A DNA stretch of 64,000 bases from Edaphobacter sp. (GTDB taxonomy: Bacteria > Acidobacteriota > Terriglobia > Terriglobales > Acidobacteriaceae). The notes below the pieces were generated by a model. The model worked only from the letters and a program-made list of their open reading frames with translations. It did no database searches and was not told the DNA's origin. Both the position numbers and the translations under genes were made by a program. Positions 27,542-36,482 of the stretch are shown one piece after another. Each line of letters starts with the position of its first letter. The stretch's first letter is position 1. The stretch is from the NCBI GenBank assembly GCA_025462755.1, contig JAOAPF010000317.1, positions 1 to 64,000 of the forward strand, given 5' to 3'.

Positions 27542-28924
27542 TCAACCCCGTGTAGCTCGCCGCAACCGAATCTCGTCTACCCCAATCTCCATCCGGTCTC
27601 CGGCAAGAATCGCGCCCCGCTCGAGCACGTGCATCAGCTCACGCACATTTCCCGGCCAGCTATGTTCGTGAAGCTTCGCCATTGCCTCTGCTGTCAACTT
27701 CTTCCGCGGCATCTCCTGTCCCATCTGTTCCAGGAAATGCTCAGCCAACATGCTCAAATCCTCCATCCTGTCCCTCAACGAAGGAACCTCCACCGGAAAT
27801 ACCGCCAGCCGATGATAAAGATCCAACCGAAACGTTCGCTCCATTCCAACACTCGAAGCCAGCTTTTCCAACGGCTGATGCGTCGCCGCAATCACCCTCA
27901 CATCAACACGCATCGTCTCGTTATCACCCACGCGCTGCAACTCGCCGCACTCAAGAAACCGCAGCATCTTCGACTGCAACGCCATCGGCATCTCTCCGAT
28001 CTCATCCAGGAACAAAGTCCCGCCATGCGCCGCCTCGATACGCCCCGTACGCGACTGCACCGCTCCTGTAAAAGCCCCACGGGTATGACCAAACAACTCA
28101 GCTTCCAGCAAAGCCTCAGGAATTGCCGCGCAGTTCAACACAGCAAAAGGTTTACCAGCCCGCTCGCTCAAACGATGCAGCGCTCGCGCCACCACCTCTT
28201 TGCCCGTTCCTGTCTCTCCCTCAATCAGCACGGTCGTCGACCGTGGCGCCACCAGCCGGATCAGCCGCGCCAGCTCCCGCATCGGCTCACTTCCACCAAC
28301 CATCTCTGGCAACATTACCTCTTTCTGCATCGCTGGCCGAGCTACTTCGGGACGTCCCATCAAAACCGAAAGCGCCTGCCGCGCCGAATCTAGACGAACC
28401 TCGTCATCCTTAGTGCGCGATTCCTCCGGATCGAAATCCCTCCGCATCGGAGAAGAAACCCGCATCGGCGCTCTCAACCCGGCCCCCATCATAGCCACCG
28501 GCACCGCCTCCGGTGCCGTAGCCCAAACCGAGGTATCGTTCAGCGAAGCGTTCTGCGCCTCACGCAACGAATGCAGCAACTCATGCCGCCGCGGACTCCG
28601 CGCTCCACCATCCGCACCGCCGTCCACACGCAGAAGCTCCATCGCCGGATACAGCATTCGAATCACAGTCGCAAACTCCCCCACCTCCAGGTCCGGCAGC
28701 CAGCTATCGACCAGCAGCGCCTCTGACCGCGAATCCTCCAACTGTGCCATCGCCTCCGCACCGCCCGCCGCCTCGCGTACCTGCCACCGCAAACCCGTCA
28801 GCGAAGCGCGCAGCCTCTGCCGCAACCCCGCGTCCGCGCTCGCCACCACAACCGTACGCATAGGCGCCGTTTCCATCGCATCTTCGTTCAAAACCACGTC
28901 CCGTCCCATATTCATGCCGCTCAT
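27542..28924 (-). CDS. Sigma-54-dependent activator lacking a DNA-binding domain
   Basis: A 460-residue bacterial enhancer-binding-type protein. Residues about 22-110 resemble a receiver domain with a candidate phosphate-acceptor Asp in LLVDSWLPDL, but the usual acidic pair after strand 1 is degraded (VVVASADAG). The AAA+ domain is complete: Walker A GETGTGKEV, the sigma-54 loop GAFTGA, Walker B GGTLFLDEIGEMP, and arginine-finger region. The protein ends at EIRLRRATRG without the Fis-type helix-turn-helix. FlgR of Helicobacter and Campylobacter is a known HTH-less flagellar activator. The ATG at 28924 overlaps the upstream stop (ATGA). Its best target is the flgB promoter next door. Confidence 0.88.
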   Translation of the reverse strand: MSGMNMGRDVVLNEDAMETAPMRTVVVASADAGLRQRLRASLTGLRWQVREAAGGAEAMAQLEDSRSEALLVDSWLPDLEVGEFATVIRMLYPAMELLRVDGGADGGARSPRRHELLHSLREAQNASLNDTSVWATAPEAVPVAMMGAGLRAPMRVSSPMRRDFDPEESRTKDDEVRLDSARQALSVLMGRPEVARPAMQKEVMLPEMVGGSEPMRELARLIRLVAPRSTTVLIEGETGTGKEVVARALHRLSERAGKPFAVLNCAAIPEALLEAELFGHTRGAFTGAVQSRTGRIEAAHGGTLFLDEIGEMPMALQSKMLRFLECGELQRVGDNETMRVDVRVIAATHQPLEKLASSVGMERTFRLDLYHRLAVFPVEVPSLRDRMEDLSMLAEHFLEQMGQEMPRKKLTAEAMAKLHEHSWPGNVRELMHVLERGAILAGDRMEIGVDEIRLRRATRG

Positions 28925-29208
28925 CGTATCCTCTCGTCGTCTGTATCCGCCATCACTTGCTGCAACATCGCCCGCATCGTCCCAATCGTCTGGTTCATCC
29001 GCGCACACTCCTGCAACCCCTCCCGAATCGCCTCACGCATCGCATCCGGCTCACCGAGCAGGTCTCCCATCGCCAGCCGGCACTGCAGCACCGTTAGTGG
29101 CTGGCAAAGACCATGCAGCGCTACATCGATCCGCTCGACCAAATCCTCTTGAACGACCCTCTGCACAACCTCACTCACCGGCAAACGCCACACCCACGGG
29201 ATATTCAC
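28921..29208 (-). CDS. Stand-alone DHp-like (HisKA-like) protein
   Basis: A 95-residue helical protein. ALHGLCQPLTVLQCRLAMGDLL resembles the H-box of histidine kinases (H-E-L-R-x-P-L-T), with His in the phospho-acceptor position and a second helix after it. No ATP-binding domain follows. It could be a phosphotransfer protein or a dimerising modulator between the two regulators that flank it. The start is uncertain: GTG 29208 overlaps the OmpR gene by 38 bases, and GTG 29178 would give an eight-base overlap and 85 residues. Confidence 0.6.
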   Translation of the reverse strand: MNIPWVWRLPVSEVVQRVVQEDLVERIDVALHGLCQPLTVLQCRLAMGDLLGEPDAMREAIREGLQECARMNQTIGTMRAMLQQVMADTDDERIR

Positions 29209-29914
29209 TCACCCGCGCCACCATCCTTCCCCCGGCGCCCATCCGGTATCCCTCGCCCCGCACCGTCTCGATCACGGGACATGCCTCATTGCCATCCGCA
29301 CCCACCGCCCCCAGCTTTCTCCGCAGGTAGTTCACATACACGTCCACCACGTTGGTTCCTGCGTCCGGAGACATCTGCCAAACCTCGCGCAGCAACTCAC
29401 TCCGGGTGCAACACCGCCCGCGCCGCATCAGCAAAAACTCCAGCAAGGAAAACTCCTTGACCGTAAGCTCCACCAATCGCCCATTCCTCACCACCTTCCG
29501 CTCCATGCGGTTCATTTCAACATCGCCATGCCGCAACACCGGATCGGCAAACTGCTCCCGCCGCCGCAGCAGCGCACGGCAACGTGCCGTCAGCTCATGA
29601 AAGCTGAAGGGCTTCAACAGACAATCATCTGCTCCCAGGTTGAGGCACTTCACTCGCTCGTCCACGTGGCTGCGTCCCGTCAGCACCAGCACGGCGGTCT
29701 CATCAAACCGCCCGCGCATCTCTTCCAGCACTTCAGTCCCGTCTTTCTTCGGAAGGCTAAGGTCGAGCACAATCAGGTCCGGACGATGCTCCGCAGCATG
29801 AACCAGCGCCGCCTCTCCATCTCCCACCCAGCTCACGTCATGGCCCTCGAGCTTTAGTCCCTTTTGCAGAAACAAGCCAAGAGCCGCATCATCTTCAACG
29901 ATCAGAACTCGCAT
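29171..29914 (-). CDS. OmpR/PhoB-family response regulator
   Basis: A DNA-binding regulator of 247 residues. The receiver domain (1-115) has MRVLIVEDDAALG, phospho-acceptor Asp in IVLDLSLPKKDG, Thr in VLVLTGRS, and Lys in CLLKPFS. The winged-helix domain (about 130-230) has VRNGRLVELTVKEFSLLEFLLMRRGRCCTRSELLREVWQ and NVVDVYVNYLRRKLG. All catalytic positions are present. No full histidine kinase is adjacent; the next gene encodes only a DHp-like protein. It heads the regulatory operon that ends before flgB. Confidence 0.92.
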   Translation of the reverse strand: MRVLIVEDDAALGLFLQKGLKLEGHDVSWVGDGEAALVHAAEHRPDLIVLDLSLPKKDGTEVLEEMRGRFDETAVLVLTGRSHVDERVKCLNLGADDCLLKPFSFHELTARCRALLRRREQFADPVLRHGDVEMNRMERKVVRNGRLVELTVKEFSLLEFLLMRRGRCCTRSELLREVWQMSPDAGTNVVDVYVNYLRRKLGAVGADGNEACPVIETVRGEGYRMGAGGRMVARVSEYPVGVAFAGE

Positions 29915-30169
29915 TTTGTCATCTCCAAAGCAGAAGGTCTTCAGTACTGCAGGTCACATTACCAATTCGGTCGTGTAATTACCTTGGTTCATCCCTCGCG
30001 TTTTCACAAGCGCTCTTTGCAAACTTTTGCGCACTCTATTTCAAAATGGGAATTTCTCAAGAACTCCCATCGACCAACTGGCGACAACTCGCTCCTTCAC
30101 CTTCCCCACAGCCTTTCGTTGCCAAATCCGGGACATGGGAATCAAGTCGGTTAGCAGCAATCAAGCGCA

Positions 30170-30210
30170 GCGAATAAAAGACTTGCAATTCGCCTTTTAT
30201 TCGCTACAAT
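30170..30210 (+). promoter_or_regulatory. lexA promoter overlapped by 11-bp inverted repeat
   Basis: GCGAATAAAAG (30170-30180) and CTTTTATTCGC (30194-30204) form a perfect inverted repeat with a 13-base spacer. It overlaps a promoter TTGCAA-N16-TACAAT (-10 at 30205-30210). This is the geometry of an autoregulatory operator. The motif differs from the E. coli (CTGT-N8-ACAG) and Bacillus SOS boxes. Confidence 0.6.
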
Positions 30211-30217
30211 CATGCGC

Positions 30218-30823
30218 ATGGCAATCACGCGGCGGCAAAAAGAAGTCATCGACTTCCTGTCCAGCTTCACCCAGAAGAACGGATACTCCCCTTCCTACGA
30301 AGAGATCGCCAGCGGTCTGGGTCTCAGTTCCCTCGCCACCGTGCACAAACACGTCACCAATTTGCAAAACAAGGGCCTGCTTCAGCGCGCGCACAATCGC
30401 AGCCGTTCCATCGATGTTCTCCCCGTCCGCAGCGGTAAAAAAGGCTCCGATCGCCTTCCTCTTCTGGGCCGCATCGCAGCCGGCCAGCCCGTGGAAGCCA
30501 TCGAAACCGCGGAGAGCATCTCTCTGTCGGACATCATCGGCAACCGGGAGGTCTTCGCCCTCGAAGTACGCGGCGACTCCATGCGCGATGAGCACATCGT
30601 CTCTGGAGACTACGTCTTGGTCGAGCGCACTCGCACCGCCCGTGAAGGTGAGATCATCGTCGCCCTCATAGACGGTGCCGACGCCACGCTCAAGCGCTTC
30701 TATCGCGAAGGCAGCATGATCCGACTGCAACCATCCAACACCGAAATGTCCCCCATCTACGCCCCTGCCGCCAACGTCAGCATCCAGGGCAAGGTTCTCG
30801 GCGTCCTCCGCAAATACGCCTGA
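30218..30823 (+). CDS. lexA: SOS repressor LexA
   Basis: A 201-residue protein with an N-terminal winged-helix (RRQKEVIDFLSSFTQKNGYSPSYEEIASGLGLSSLATVHKHVTNLQNKG) and a C-terminal S24 peptidase domain. The self-cleavage site is Ala-Gly in RIAAGQP, the nucleophile Ser is in GDSM and the Lys general base in ATLKRF. ATG 30218 lies eight bases after the -10 element, so the mRNA may be leaderless; ATG 30212 is the ORF-track alternative. LexA represses DNA-damage genes until RecA filaments trigger cleavage. Confidence 0.95.
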   Translation: MAITRRQKEVIDFLSSFTQKNGYSPSYEEIASGLGLSSLATVHKHVTNLQNKGLLQRAHNRSRSIDVLPVRSGKKGSDRLPLLGRIAAGQPVEAIETAESISLSDIIGNREVFALEVRGDSMRDEHIVSGDYVLVERTRTAREGEIIVALIDGADATLKRFYREGSMIRLQPSNTEMSPIYAPAANVSIQGKVLGVLRKYA

Positions 30824-30833
30824 CACTTCCCCG

Positions 30834-30913
30834 CTAAATTCACATGAAATTTAGCAGATAGCACTCCCCAAAGTAGCCATTCCTTTCCTCTCAGTGAACG
30901 TCCAAAATTGGAC
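30834..30913. promoter_or_regulatory. Two palindromes in the lexA-adaptor gap
   Basis: GCTAAATT-N7-AATTTAGC lies just after lexA (30834-30856), and the perfect palindrome GTCCAAAATTGGAC at 30900-30913. The gap between lexA and the next gene is 211 bases with no ORF. The second palindrome could be an operator for the adaptor gene starting at 31035. No known regulator site is recognised. Confidence 0.4.
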
Positions 30914-31034
30914 ACGGAAGTATCTCTGCGTCCTTGCAACAACTTTCTCCCCCGTCTATGGAACCGCGCAGCATCTTCTTGCGTAATCACACTCCGAGAC
31001 GCCTCACCAACCAGAAAGATATGGGAGCACCCCC

Positions 31035-32243
31035 TTGGCTACACAGCGCAAAAACAAACGTAAAGTCTGGTTATGGACCGGTCTCATCGTCCTCGTAGCA
31101 GCCGTAGCTCTGGGCATCGCAGTCAGCGCCCGCGGCAACACGACTAAATTTGAGCCCTCCCAACTCGCCAAGGCCGAGTTCGGCGACATCGCCCGCTCCG
31201 TCGTCGCCACAGGCAAGGTTCAGCCCATCACCAAGGTTGAGGTCAAATCCAAAGCCTCCGGCATCGTCACCCGTCTCGACACCGACATCAACGCTCAAGT
31301 CAAGCAAGGTCAGGTCCTCGCCCAACTGGACCAGCAGGAGATCCTCGCTCAGGTAGCTGCGCAAAAGGCCCAGCTCAACGCCGCAGAATCCAATGCCCGC
31401 GCCGCCGCCGCCGCCATCCAGTACGACAAGGTCAGCGCCGAAGCCCCGGACCTGCCAATGTACAAGAACACCTACGAACGCAATATGGCGATGTCGAAAC
31501 AGGGCGTCGTCTCCCTGCAATCGCTCGATGACGCACAGCAGAGGTACCTCGCCGCCGTCAACACCCGCGACAAAGCCGTCTCACAAATTAATGTCGACAC
31601 CTCCAAGCTCCGCCAAGCTCAGGCCCAGGTCGCTCAGAACCAGGCCTCTCTCAAGCAACTTGAAGAGCAGCTCAGTTACACCACCGTCACCTCACCCATG
31701 GATGGCACCATTCTCTCCCGCGACGTCGAGATCGGCGACGCTGTCAGCTCCATCCTTGTCCTCGGCTCCACCGCCACTCTCGTTATGACCATCGGCGACA
31801 TCACCCAGGTTTACGTCCAGGGAAAAGTAGACGAGTCCGACATCGGCAAGGTCTACCTCGGCCAGGCCGCTCGCATCAAGGTCGAATCCTTCAAGGACAA
31901 AGCCTTCGTTGGCAAAGTAACCAAGATCGCTCCCCTCGGCGTCGAAAAGGACAACGTCACCACATTCGAGGTCCGTGTCTCCATCGACAACCCCGGCGGC
32001 GAACTCAAAGCCAACATGACGGCCAACGCCGAGATCCTTCTTGAAGAGCACAAAAAGGTTCTCACCGTCCCCGAGCAGGCAGTTCTCTACGACAAGGATC
32101 GCAACGCCTCCGTCGAAGTCCCTGATCCGAAGACGAAGAACGGCCGGCGCAAAGTCGATATCAAGGCCGGCATCTCCAACGGCACCAAAACCGAGGTCCT
32201 CGCCGGCCTGAAATCCGGCGACACTGTCATCCTTCAGCAATAA
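31035..32243 (+). CDS. MacA/HlyD-type periplasmic adaptor subunit
   Basis: A membrane-fusion protein of 402 residues. One N-terminal membrane helix (about residues 9-30, VWLWTGLIVLVAAVALGIAVSA) anchors it. The barrel-sandwich/lipoyl part (VEVKSKASGIVTRLDTDINAQVKQGQVLAQLDQQE), a coiled-coil hairpin (about 95-205) and the second lipoyl half (SYTTVTSPMDGTILSRDVEIGDAVSS) follow. The TTG start has GGGAG seven bases upstream; no in-frame ATG fits. A MacB-type ABC transporter or RND pump would be the partner but neither is adjacent; a DUF4097 gene follows instead. Confidence 0.88.
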   Translation: MATQRKNKRKVWLWTGLIVLVAAVALGIAVSARGNTTKFEPSQLAKAEFGDIARSVVATGKVQPITKVEVKSKASGIVTRLDTDINAQVKQGQVLAQLDQQEILAQVAAQKAQLNAAESNARAAAAAIQYDKVSAEAPDLPMYKNTYERNMAMSKQGVVSLQSLDDAQQRYLAAVNTRDKAVSQINVDTSKLRQAQAQVAQNQASLKQLEEQLSYTTVTSPMDGTILSRDVEIGDAVSSILVLGSTATLVMTIGDITQVYVQGKVDESDIGKVYLGQAARIKVESFKDKAFVGKVTKIAPLGVEKDNVTTFEVRVSIDNPGGELKANMTANAEILLEEHKKVLTVPEQAVLYDKDRNASVEVPDPKTKNGRRKVDIKAGISNGTKTEVLAGLKSGDTVILQQ

Positions 32244-32360
32244 GCTCTGCTGCGGCCAGCAACCAGTTTTCAGTTCGCATCCGAGGAACACCTCCAGCAA
32301 TCTTCTCGAAGGGGCCAGCATCCAAACCGCAACCACCAGAGTCGACTAAAGGAAATCCCC

Positions 32361-33230
32361 ATGACAATTAAGACCATCAAAGTCCTCGCCACCACCACCG
32401 CCGCGACCCTCGCCCTCGCCGCCACCGCCTTCGCCGCCGACGGCAACTTCGTCCGCACTCTCAATGTCGGCGGCACTCCCAACGTCTCGGTCTCCACCGG
32501 CTCCGGCTATATCCATCTCAATCCCGGATCGGGCGACCAGGTCAACATCGTCGCCCATCTCCGCTCCAGCCACGGCTGGATGAGCGGCGGCAACGACGTC
32601 GACAGCCGCATTCAGCAGATCGTCAACAACCCGCCCATCGTCCAGAACGGCAACGAAATCACCATCGGCGAACGCCATAATACCGACCTCTACCGCAACA
32701 TCAGCATCGACTACGACATCACTCTCCCCAAATCGTCTGCGATTAACGCGTCTACCGGCTCCGGCGATGTGCAGATCCAGGACGTCGGCGCCACCATCAA
32801 GGCCCAAAGCGGCTCCGGCTCCGTCCGGGCTCACGGCATTCAAGGTGCAGCGACCCTGGGCACCGGATCGGGCGATATTGAACTCCAACAGACTGGGCCC
32901 GGCGATGTTAAAGCCGAGACCGGCAGCGGCAGCATTCGCCTCAACGGCCTCTCCGGCGCCCTCAGAGCCAGCACAGGCAGCGGTGACATCGAAGCTGCCG
33001 GCCAACCCACCACAGACTGGAAGCTCAGTACAGGCAGCGGCTCCGTCCGTCTCGTCGTCGGCAACGCCCACTTCAACCTCGACGCCGATACCGGCTCCGG
33101 CAGCGTCAACGTCTCGCAGCCGATCACCATGCAAGGCAGTCTCAACCGTCACCACGTAAGCGGCGTCGTCAACGGCGGCGGTCCCACCATTCGCGTCGGT
33201 ACCGGCTCCGGCGATATTCAAATCAAATAA
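32361..33230 (+). CDS. Exported DUF4097-type beta-repeat protein
   Basis: A 289-residue protein with a signal peptide (residues 1-24, ending AFAAD). The mature part is a series of short beta repeats built on TGSGDIxxxx or GSGSVxx, typical of the DUF4097 right-handed beta-helix family. No enzymatic residues are evident. These proteins are common in the envelope of acidobacteria and other phyla, with unknown role. It probably shares a transcript with the adaptor gene 117 bases upstream. Confidence 0.85.
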   Translation: MTIKTIKVLATTTAATLALAATAFAADGNFVRTLNVGGTPNVSVSTGSGYIHLNPGSGDQVNIVAHLRSSHGWMSGGNDVDSRIQQIVNNPPIVQNGNEITIGERHNTDLYRNISIDYDITLPKSSAINASTGSGDVQIQDVGATIKAQSGSGSVRAHGIQGAATLGTGSGDIELQQTGPGDVKAETGSGSIRLNGLSGALRASTGSGDIEAAGQPTTDWKLSTGSGSVRLVVGNAHFNLDADTGSGSVNVSQPITMQGSLNRHHVSGVVNGGGPTIRVGTGSGDIQIK

Positions 33231-33274
33231 CCGCAATTCGAGTCAGCGGCGGCCCACAAAGCCGTCGCTTGTGC

Positions 33275-33949
33275 TCAATCCGCGAGCGTCACGCGGCCAG
33301 TTCCCAGGTCATAGCTCCCGCTCACGATCTTCAAACCATCGTTCTTGATCGCCTTCGCGATTACGGTCGAGCTCTCCCTCAACACTTGTGCCTGATAGGC
33401 TGCATTCATCTTCACCGCCAACGGAACGTCCCCTTTCGCTCCCCGTATCCCAGGCATCAGATGCTGATACAAAACGCTGATCTGCCCCGGTACCTCCTTG
33501 GCCGCAACCGCCGCGCTAACCGCTCCGCAGTTTGTATGCCCAATCACCACCAGGGCTTTCACGCCAAGCGCAGCCACCGCATACTCCAGACTCGCCATAA
33601 TCTCCGGTGTCACAATATTGCCTGCCACTCGCGAGACAAATACATGCCCTATCGTCTGATCGAACAGAATCTCCACCGGCACTCGTGAGTCAGCGCACGC
33701 CAGCACTGCGGCAAAGGGCTCCTGCTTCAGCACCGTCTTCTCTTTCAGAATCTTCAGGTCCTCAGGAAACGATGTAATCTTCCCAGCGATGAACCGTTCA
33801 TTGCCCTCCATCAACTCCCGTATAGCCGCTTCGCCCGTCAACGTCGACTGCGCTAACGCCCTTACGCCGCCTCCTGCCACCACACCAGCCGCTGCCAGCC
33901 CTGCAACAAACTGCCGTCGCGTCCAATCCCCAGCCGTCACTCTATGCAT
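33275..33949 (-). CDS. Beta-class carbonic anhydrase, exported by Tat
   Basis: Interconverts CO2 and bicarbonate with a zinc ion. The metal ligands are Cys and Asp in ACADSRVPVE and His and Cys in GHTNCGAV. The N-terminus carries a twin-arginine signal (TRRQFVAGLAAAGVVAGG, residues 9-27, cleavage near ALAQ), so the enzyme is probably periplasmic. ATG 33949 with GGAGG four bases upstream gives 224 residues; the ORF-track start at 33991 would put 14 residues before the signal. Confidence 0.9.
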   Translation of the reverse strand: MHRVTAGDWTRRQFVAGLAAAGVVAGGGVRALAQSTLTGEAAIRELMEGNERFIAGKITSFPEDLKILKEKTVLKQEPFAAVLACADSRVPVEILFDQTIGHVFVSRVAGNIVTPEIMASLEYAVAALGVKALVVIGHTNCGAVSAAVAAKEVPGQISVLYQHLMPGIRGAKGDVPLAVKMNAAYQAQVLRESSTVIAKAIKNDGLKIVSGSYDLGTGRVTLAD

Positions 33950-34004
33950 GGTGCCTCCGTTCCCAAGAAGCTTACACCCCGACCCAATCAATTACCCTTA
34001 AACA

Positions 34005-34733
34005 ATGCTCATCGCTCCATCTCCCCGCCTCCTCGTCTTCGACCTCGACGGCACCCTCATCGACTCCCGCACCGACCTCTGCAACTCCGTCAACGCCACC
34101 CTGGCCCACTTCGGCAAGTCCGAGCTCCCGGACGCCGTCATCGCCAGCTACATCGGCGACGGAGCCTCCCTGCTCGTCCGCCGGGCCTTCGGCGATCCCG
34201 AGGGCGACATCCATGACGAAGAATATGTAACCGAAGCACTCACATTTTTTCTGGACTACTACCGCATCCACAAGCTCGACTACACCTTCCTCTATCCCGG
34301 CGTTCTCGAATCCCTCAAAGCCATCCGTGCCGCACACCCCGAGATGCTCATGGCCGTCCTGACCAACAAGCCCGTCAACCCCTCCCGCGACATCTGCGAA
34401 CACTTCGGCCTCTCGCATTTCTTCTTCCAGAACTACGGCGGCAACAGCTTCCACACCAAAAAACCCGACCCTCACGGTCTCGAAAGTCTCGTCGCCGAAG
34501 CCAGCGCCATCGCAGGCCACGCCATCGCTCCCGCCGAAACCATCATGATCGGCGACACCGACGTCGACGTCATCACCGCCCGCAACTGCGGCGCCCGCAG
34601 CATCGGCTGCACCTTCGGCCTAAAGCCCCACTCCCTGGCGGACGCCCCACCCGATCACCTGGCCTACACCCCGACCGACTGGCTCCGCCTCCTAGGCATC
34701 AACAGCCCTACTGCCCCGTCTCAAACCGCTTGA
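34005..34733 (+). CDS. gph: HAD-family phosphoglycolate phosphatase (Gph-like)
   Basis: A haloacid-dehalogenase-fold phosphatase of 242 residues. Motif I is FDLDGTLIDS, motif II is AVLTNKP, and motif IV is IMIGDTDVDVITA. A four-helix cap (about 18-90) fits the Gph subfamily, which removes 2-phosphoglycolate made during oxidative DNA repair. Substrate is inferred from family. The last 26 bases overlap the convergent M28 peptidase gene. Confidence 0.85.
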   Translation: MLIAPSPRLLVFDLDGTLIDSRTDLCNSVNATLAHFGKSELPDAVIASYIGDGASLLVRRAFGDPEGDIHDEEYVTEALTFFLDYYRIHKLDYTFLYPGVLESLKAIRAAHPEMLMAVLTNKPVNPSRDICEHFGLSHFFFQNYGGNSFHTKKPDPHGLESLVAEASAIAGHAIAPAETIMIGDTDVDVITARNCGARSIGCTFGLKPHSLADAPPDHLAYTPTDWLRLLGINSPTAPSQTA

Positions 34734-36378
34734 AGAAGCTCGTATCCAGATAATGCTGCCTCGCAGGATCATCCGCCACCGCTCTCGCTAGATCGGCAAA
34801 GAAGTCATTGAACTGCGCAGCGGCTACAAGGTCCACAGGCTGCGTCAGATCATCATCGGTCGAGTGATACCGCTGGGCCAGCCAACCCCTCCACGCCTTG
34901 TACTCCGGCGAATCCTTGGTCCAGCCAAACTTCATCGCCAGTGCCGGCACTCCGGCCTGCACAAAGCTGTACTGGTCCGTGCGGATAAACGAGTTCCGGT
35001 CCGGCTCCGGATCAGGCGCAATCACAATCCCGTGCTCGGCGCCCACCTTCCTTGCATCCTCCCCCAGCGTCGACTCGTCCAGTCCCTGCACATGCAGCTT
35101 TTTCAACGCAAACAGAGGCATAAACATATCCAGATTCAAATCCGCATCGATCGCACTCTCTGGAACCGTAGGATGTCCAGCAAAGTATCGCGATCCCAGC
35201 AACCCCTTCTCCTCCGCCGTAAAAATCACAAACAAGACTGACCGCTTCGGCCTCGTCTTCGCCTGACTCAGCTTCTTCGCCGTCTCCAGAACCGTAGCCA
35301 CACCCGAGGCATCATCCATCGCGCCGCTGTAGATTGTCTTCCCATTGATCGGAGCACCAACGCCAAGATGATCCAGATGCGCGGACACCAGCACATACTG
35401 CTTCGAAAGCGCAGGGTCAGATCCCTTCAGCTTCCCAACAATGTTTGGCGACACGACATGCGAAGTCTCTCCCACCACCGTCGCCGTCACGCTCTTCCCC
35501 AGACCAAAGTGAGGCAGAGGCTTCTGCGCATCCGCCAGCGCCAGCATCTCCGCAAACGTATGTCCCGTTCCCGCAAAAAGCTTCTCCGCCTGCGCCGGAT
35601 TGAACGTCGCCGAAAACATAGTCTTGTGCTCATCCGCCAGTGCAGGATGCTTCGCCGCCACAGCATCCGCATCGGGAGCGGGCGACAATCGCATACCCGG
35701 CTGCGATGCACTGCTCGCCATCCGCTGCCATCCAAAGTCCATAGACTTCGGTGTCGGTATCGAAATCGTCCCCACCGCGCCCGCCTCACGCAGCGCCCTG
35801 GCCAATGGCGAGGTCCGCGCGAACGACTTCAGCGCCCCCGGCAGATCCGCCGGACCACCGTTGATGTACACCACAACCTTGCCTTTCAACGATGACACCG
35901 GCACCTCAGCCGAATTGAAATCGTCATACTTCGACTCCGGCAGATGCAGCCCATACCCAATAAACACCAGCGGCGCATCCACCTTCCCCACCTGCGCCGA
36001 TCGTGAGCCGAGGATCGCGTCCTCACCCAGCACCAGCGGCGTCACCTTCCCATCCACCACCACGTTCATCGACGACTTACTCGCAATCACCCGCTGTACG
36101 TCAAAATGCACTGGCTGGTAATAGCCACCATCCACACCCGCCGGCGTCAATCCGTAAGCCTTGAACTGATCGACCACATACGCCGCGGCCCTCAGATAGT
36201 CTTCACTCCCCGTCAGCCGCCCATTCATCGAAGGGTCGGCAAGCTTCTGCACATGCGCCCACCACACCTTGCCCTGCGCCTCGTCGTTCGAGCTCGCCGC
36301 GCCCGTCTGCGCCCACATCAAAAACCCACTGATCCCGCCGGCCAGTGCAGCAACGAAAGCAAAGCGAACCATACGCAT
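34708..36378 (-). CDS. Secreted M28-family metallopeptidase
   Basis: An aminopeptidase-like protein of 556 residues. A signal peptide (about 1-26) is followed by a PA domain insert (about 90-250). The di-zinc catalytic domain has VSAHLDHLG, GAMDDASGVATVLE, FTAEEKGLLGSRYF and a final His in RYHSTDDD. Members remove N-terminal residues from peptides in the periplasm or medium. The start is ATG 36378 and the gene is divergent from the FAD monooxygenase. Confidence 0.9.
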   Translation of the reverse strand: MRMVRFAFVAALAGGISGFLMWAQTGAASSNDEAQGKVWWAHVQKLADPSMNGRLTGSEDYLRAAAYVVDQFKAYGLTPAGVDGGYYQPVHFDVQRVIASKSSMNVVVDGKVTPLVLGEDAILGSRSAQVGKVDAPLVFIGYGLHLPESKYDDFNSAEVPVSSLKGKVVVYINGGPADLPGALKSFARTSPLARALREAGAVGTISIPTPKSMDFGWQRMASSASQPGMRLSPAPDADAVAAKHPALADEHKTMFSATFNPAQAEKLFAGTGHTFAEMLALADAQKPLPHFGLGKSVTATVVGETSHVVSPNIVGKLKGSDPALSKQYVLVSAHLDHLGVGAPINGKTIYSGAMDDASGVATVLETAKKLSQAKTRPKRSVLFVIFTAEEKGLLGSRYFAGHPTVPESAIDADLNLDMFMPLFALKKLHVQGLDESTLGEDARKVGAEHGIVIAPDPEPDRNSFIRTDQYSFVQAGVPALAMKFGWTKDSPEYKAWRGWLAQRYHSTDDDLTQPVDLVAAAQFNDFFADLARAVADDPARQHYLDTSFFKRFETGQ

Positions 36379-36482
36379 TTAGCATCTCCAAAGAAAAAGG
36401 GAATGCGTCGAATCTAGCACGTCCCCTGCAATTCACGACGCTTTTTGACGCATTTCCCAGCCCTTGTTACCCTCATCCCACC

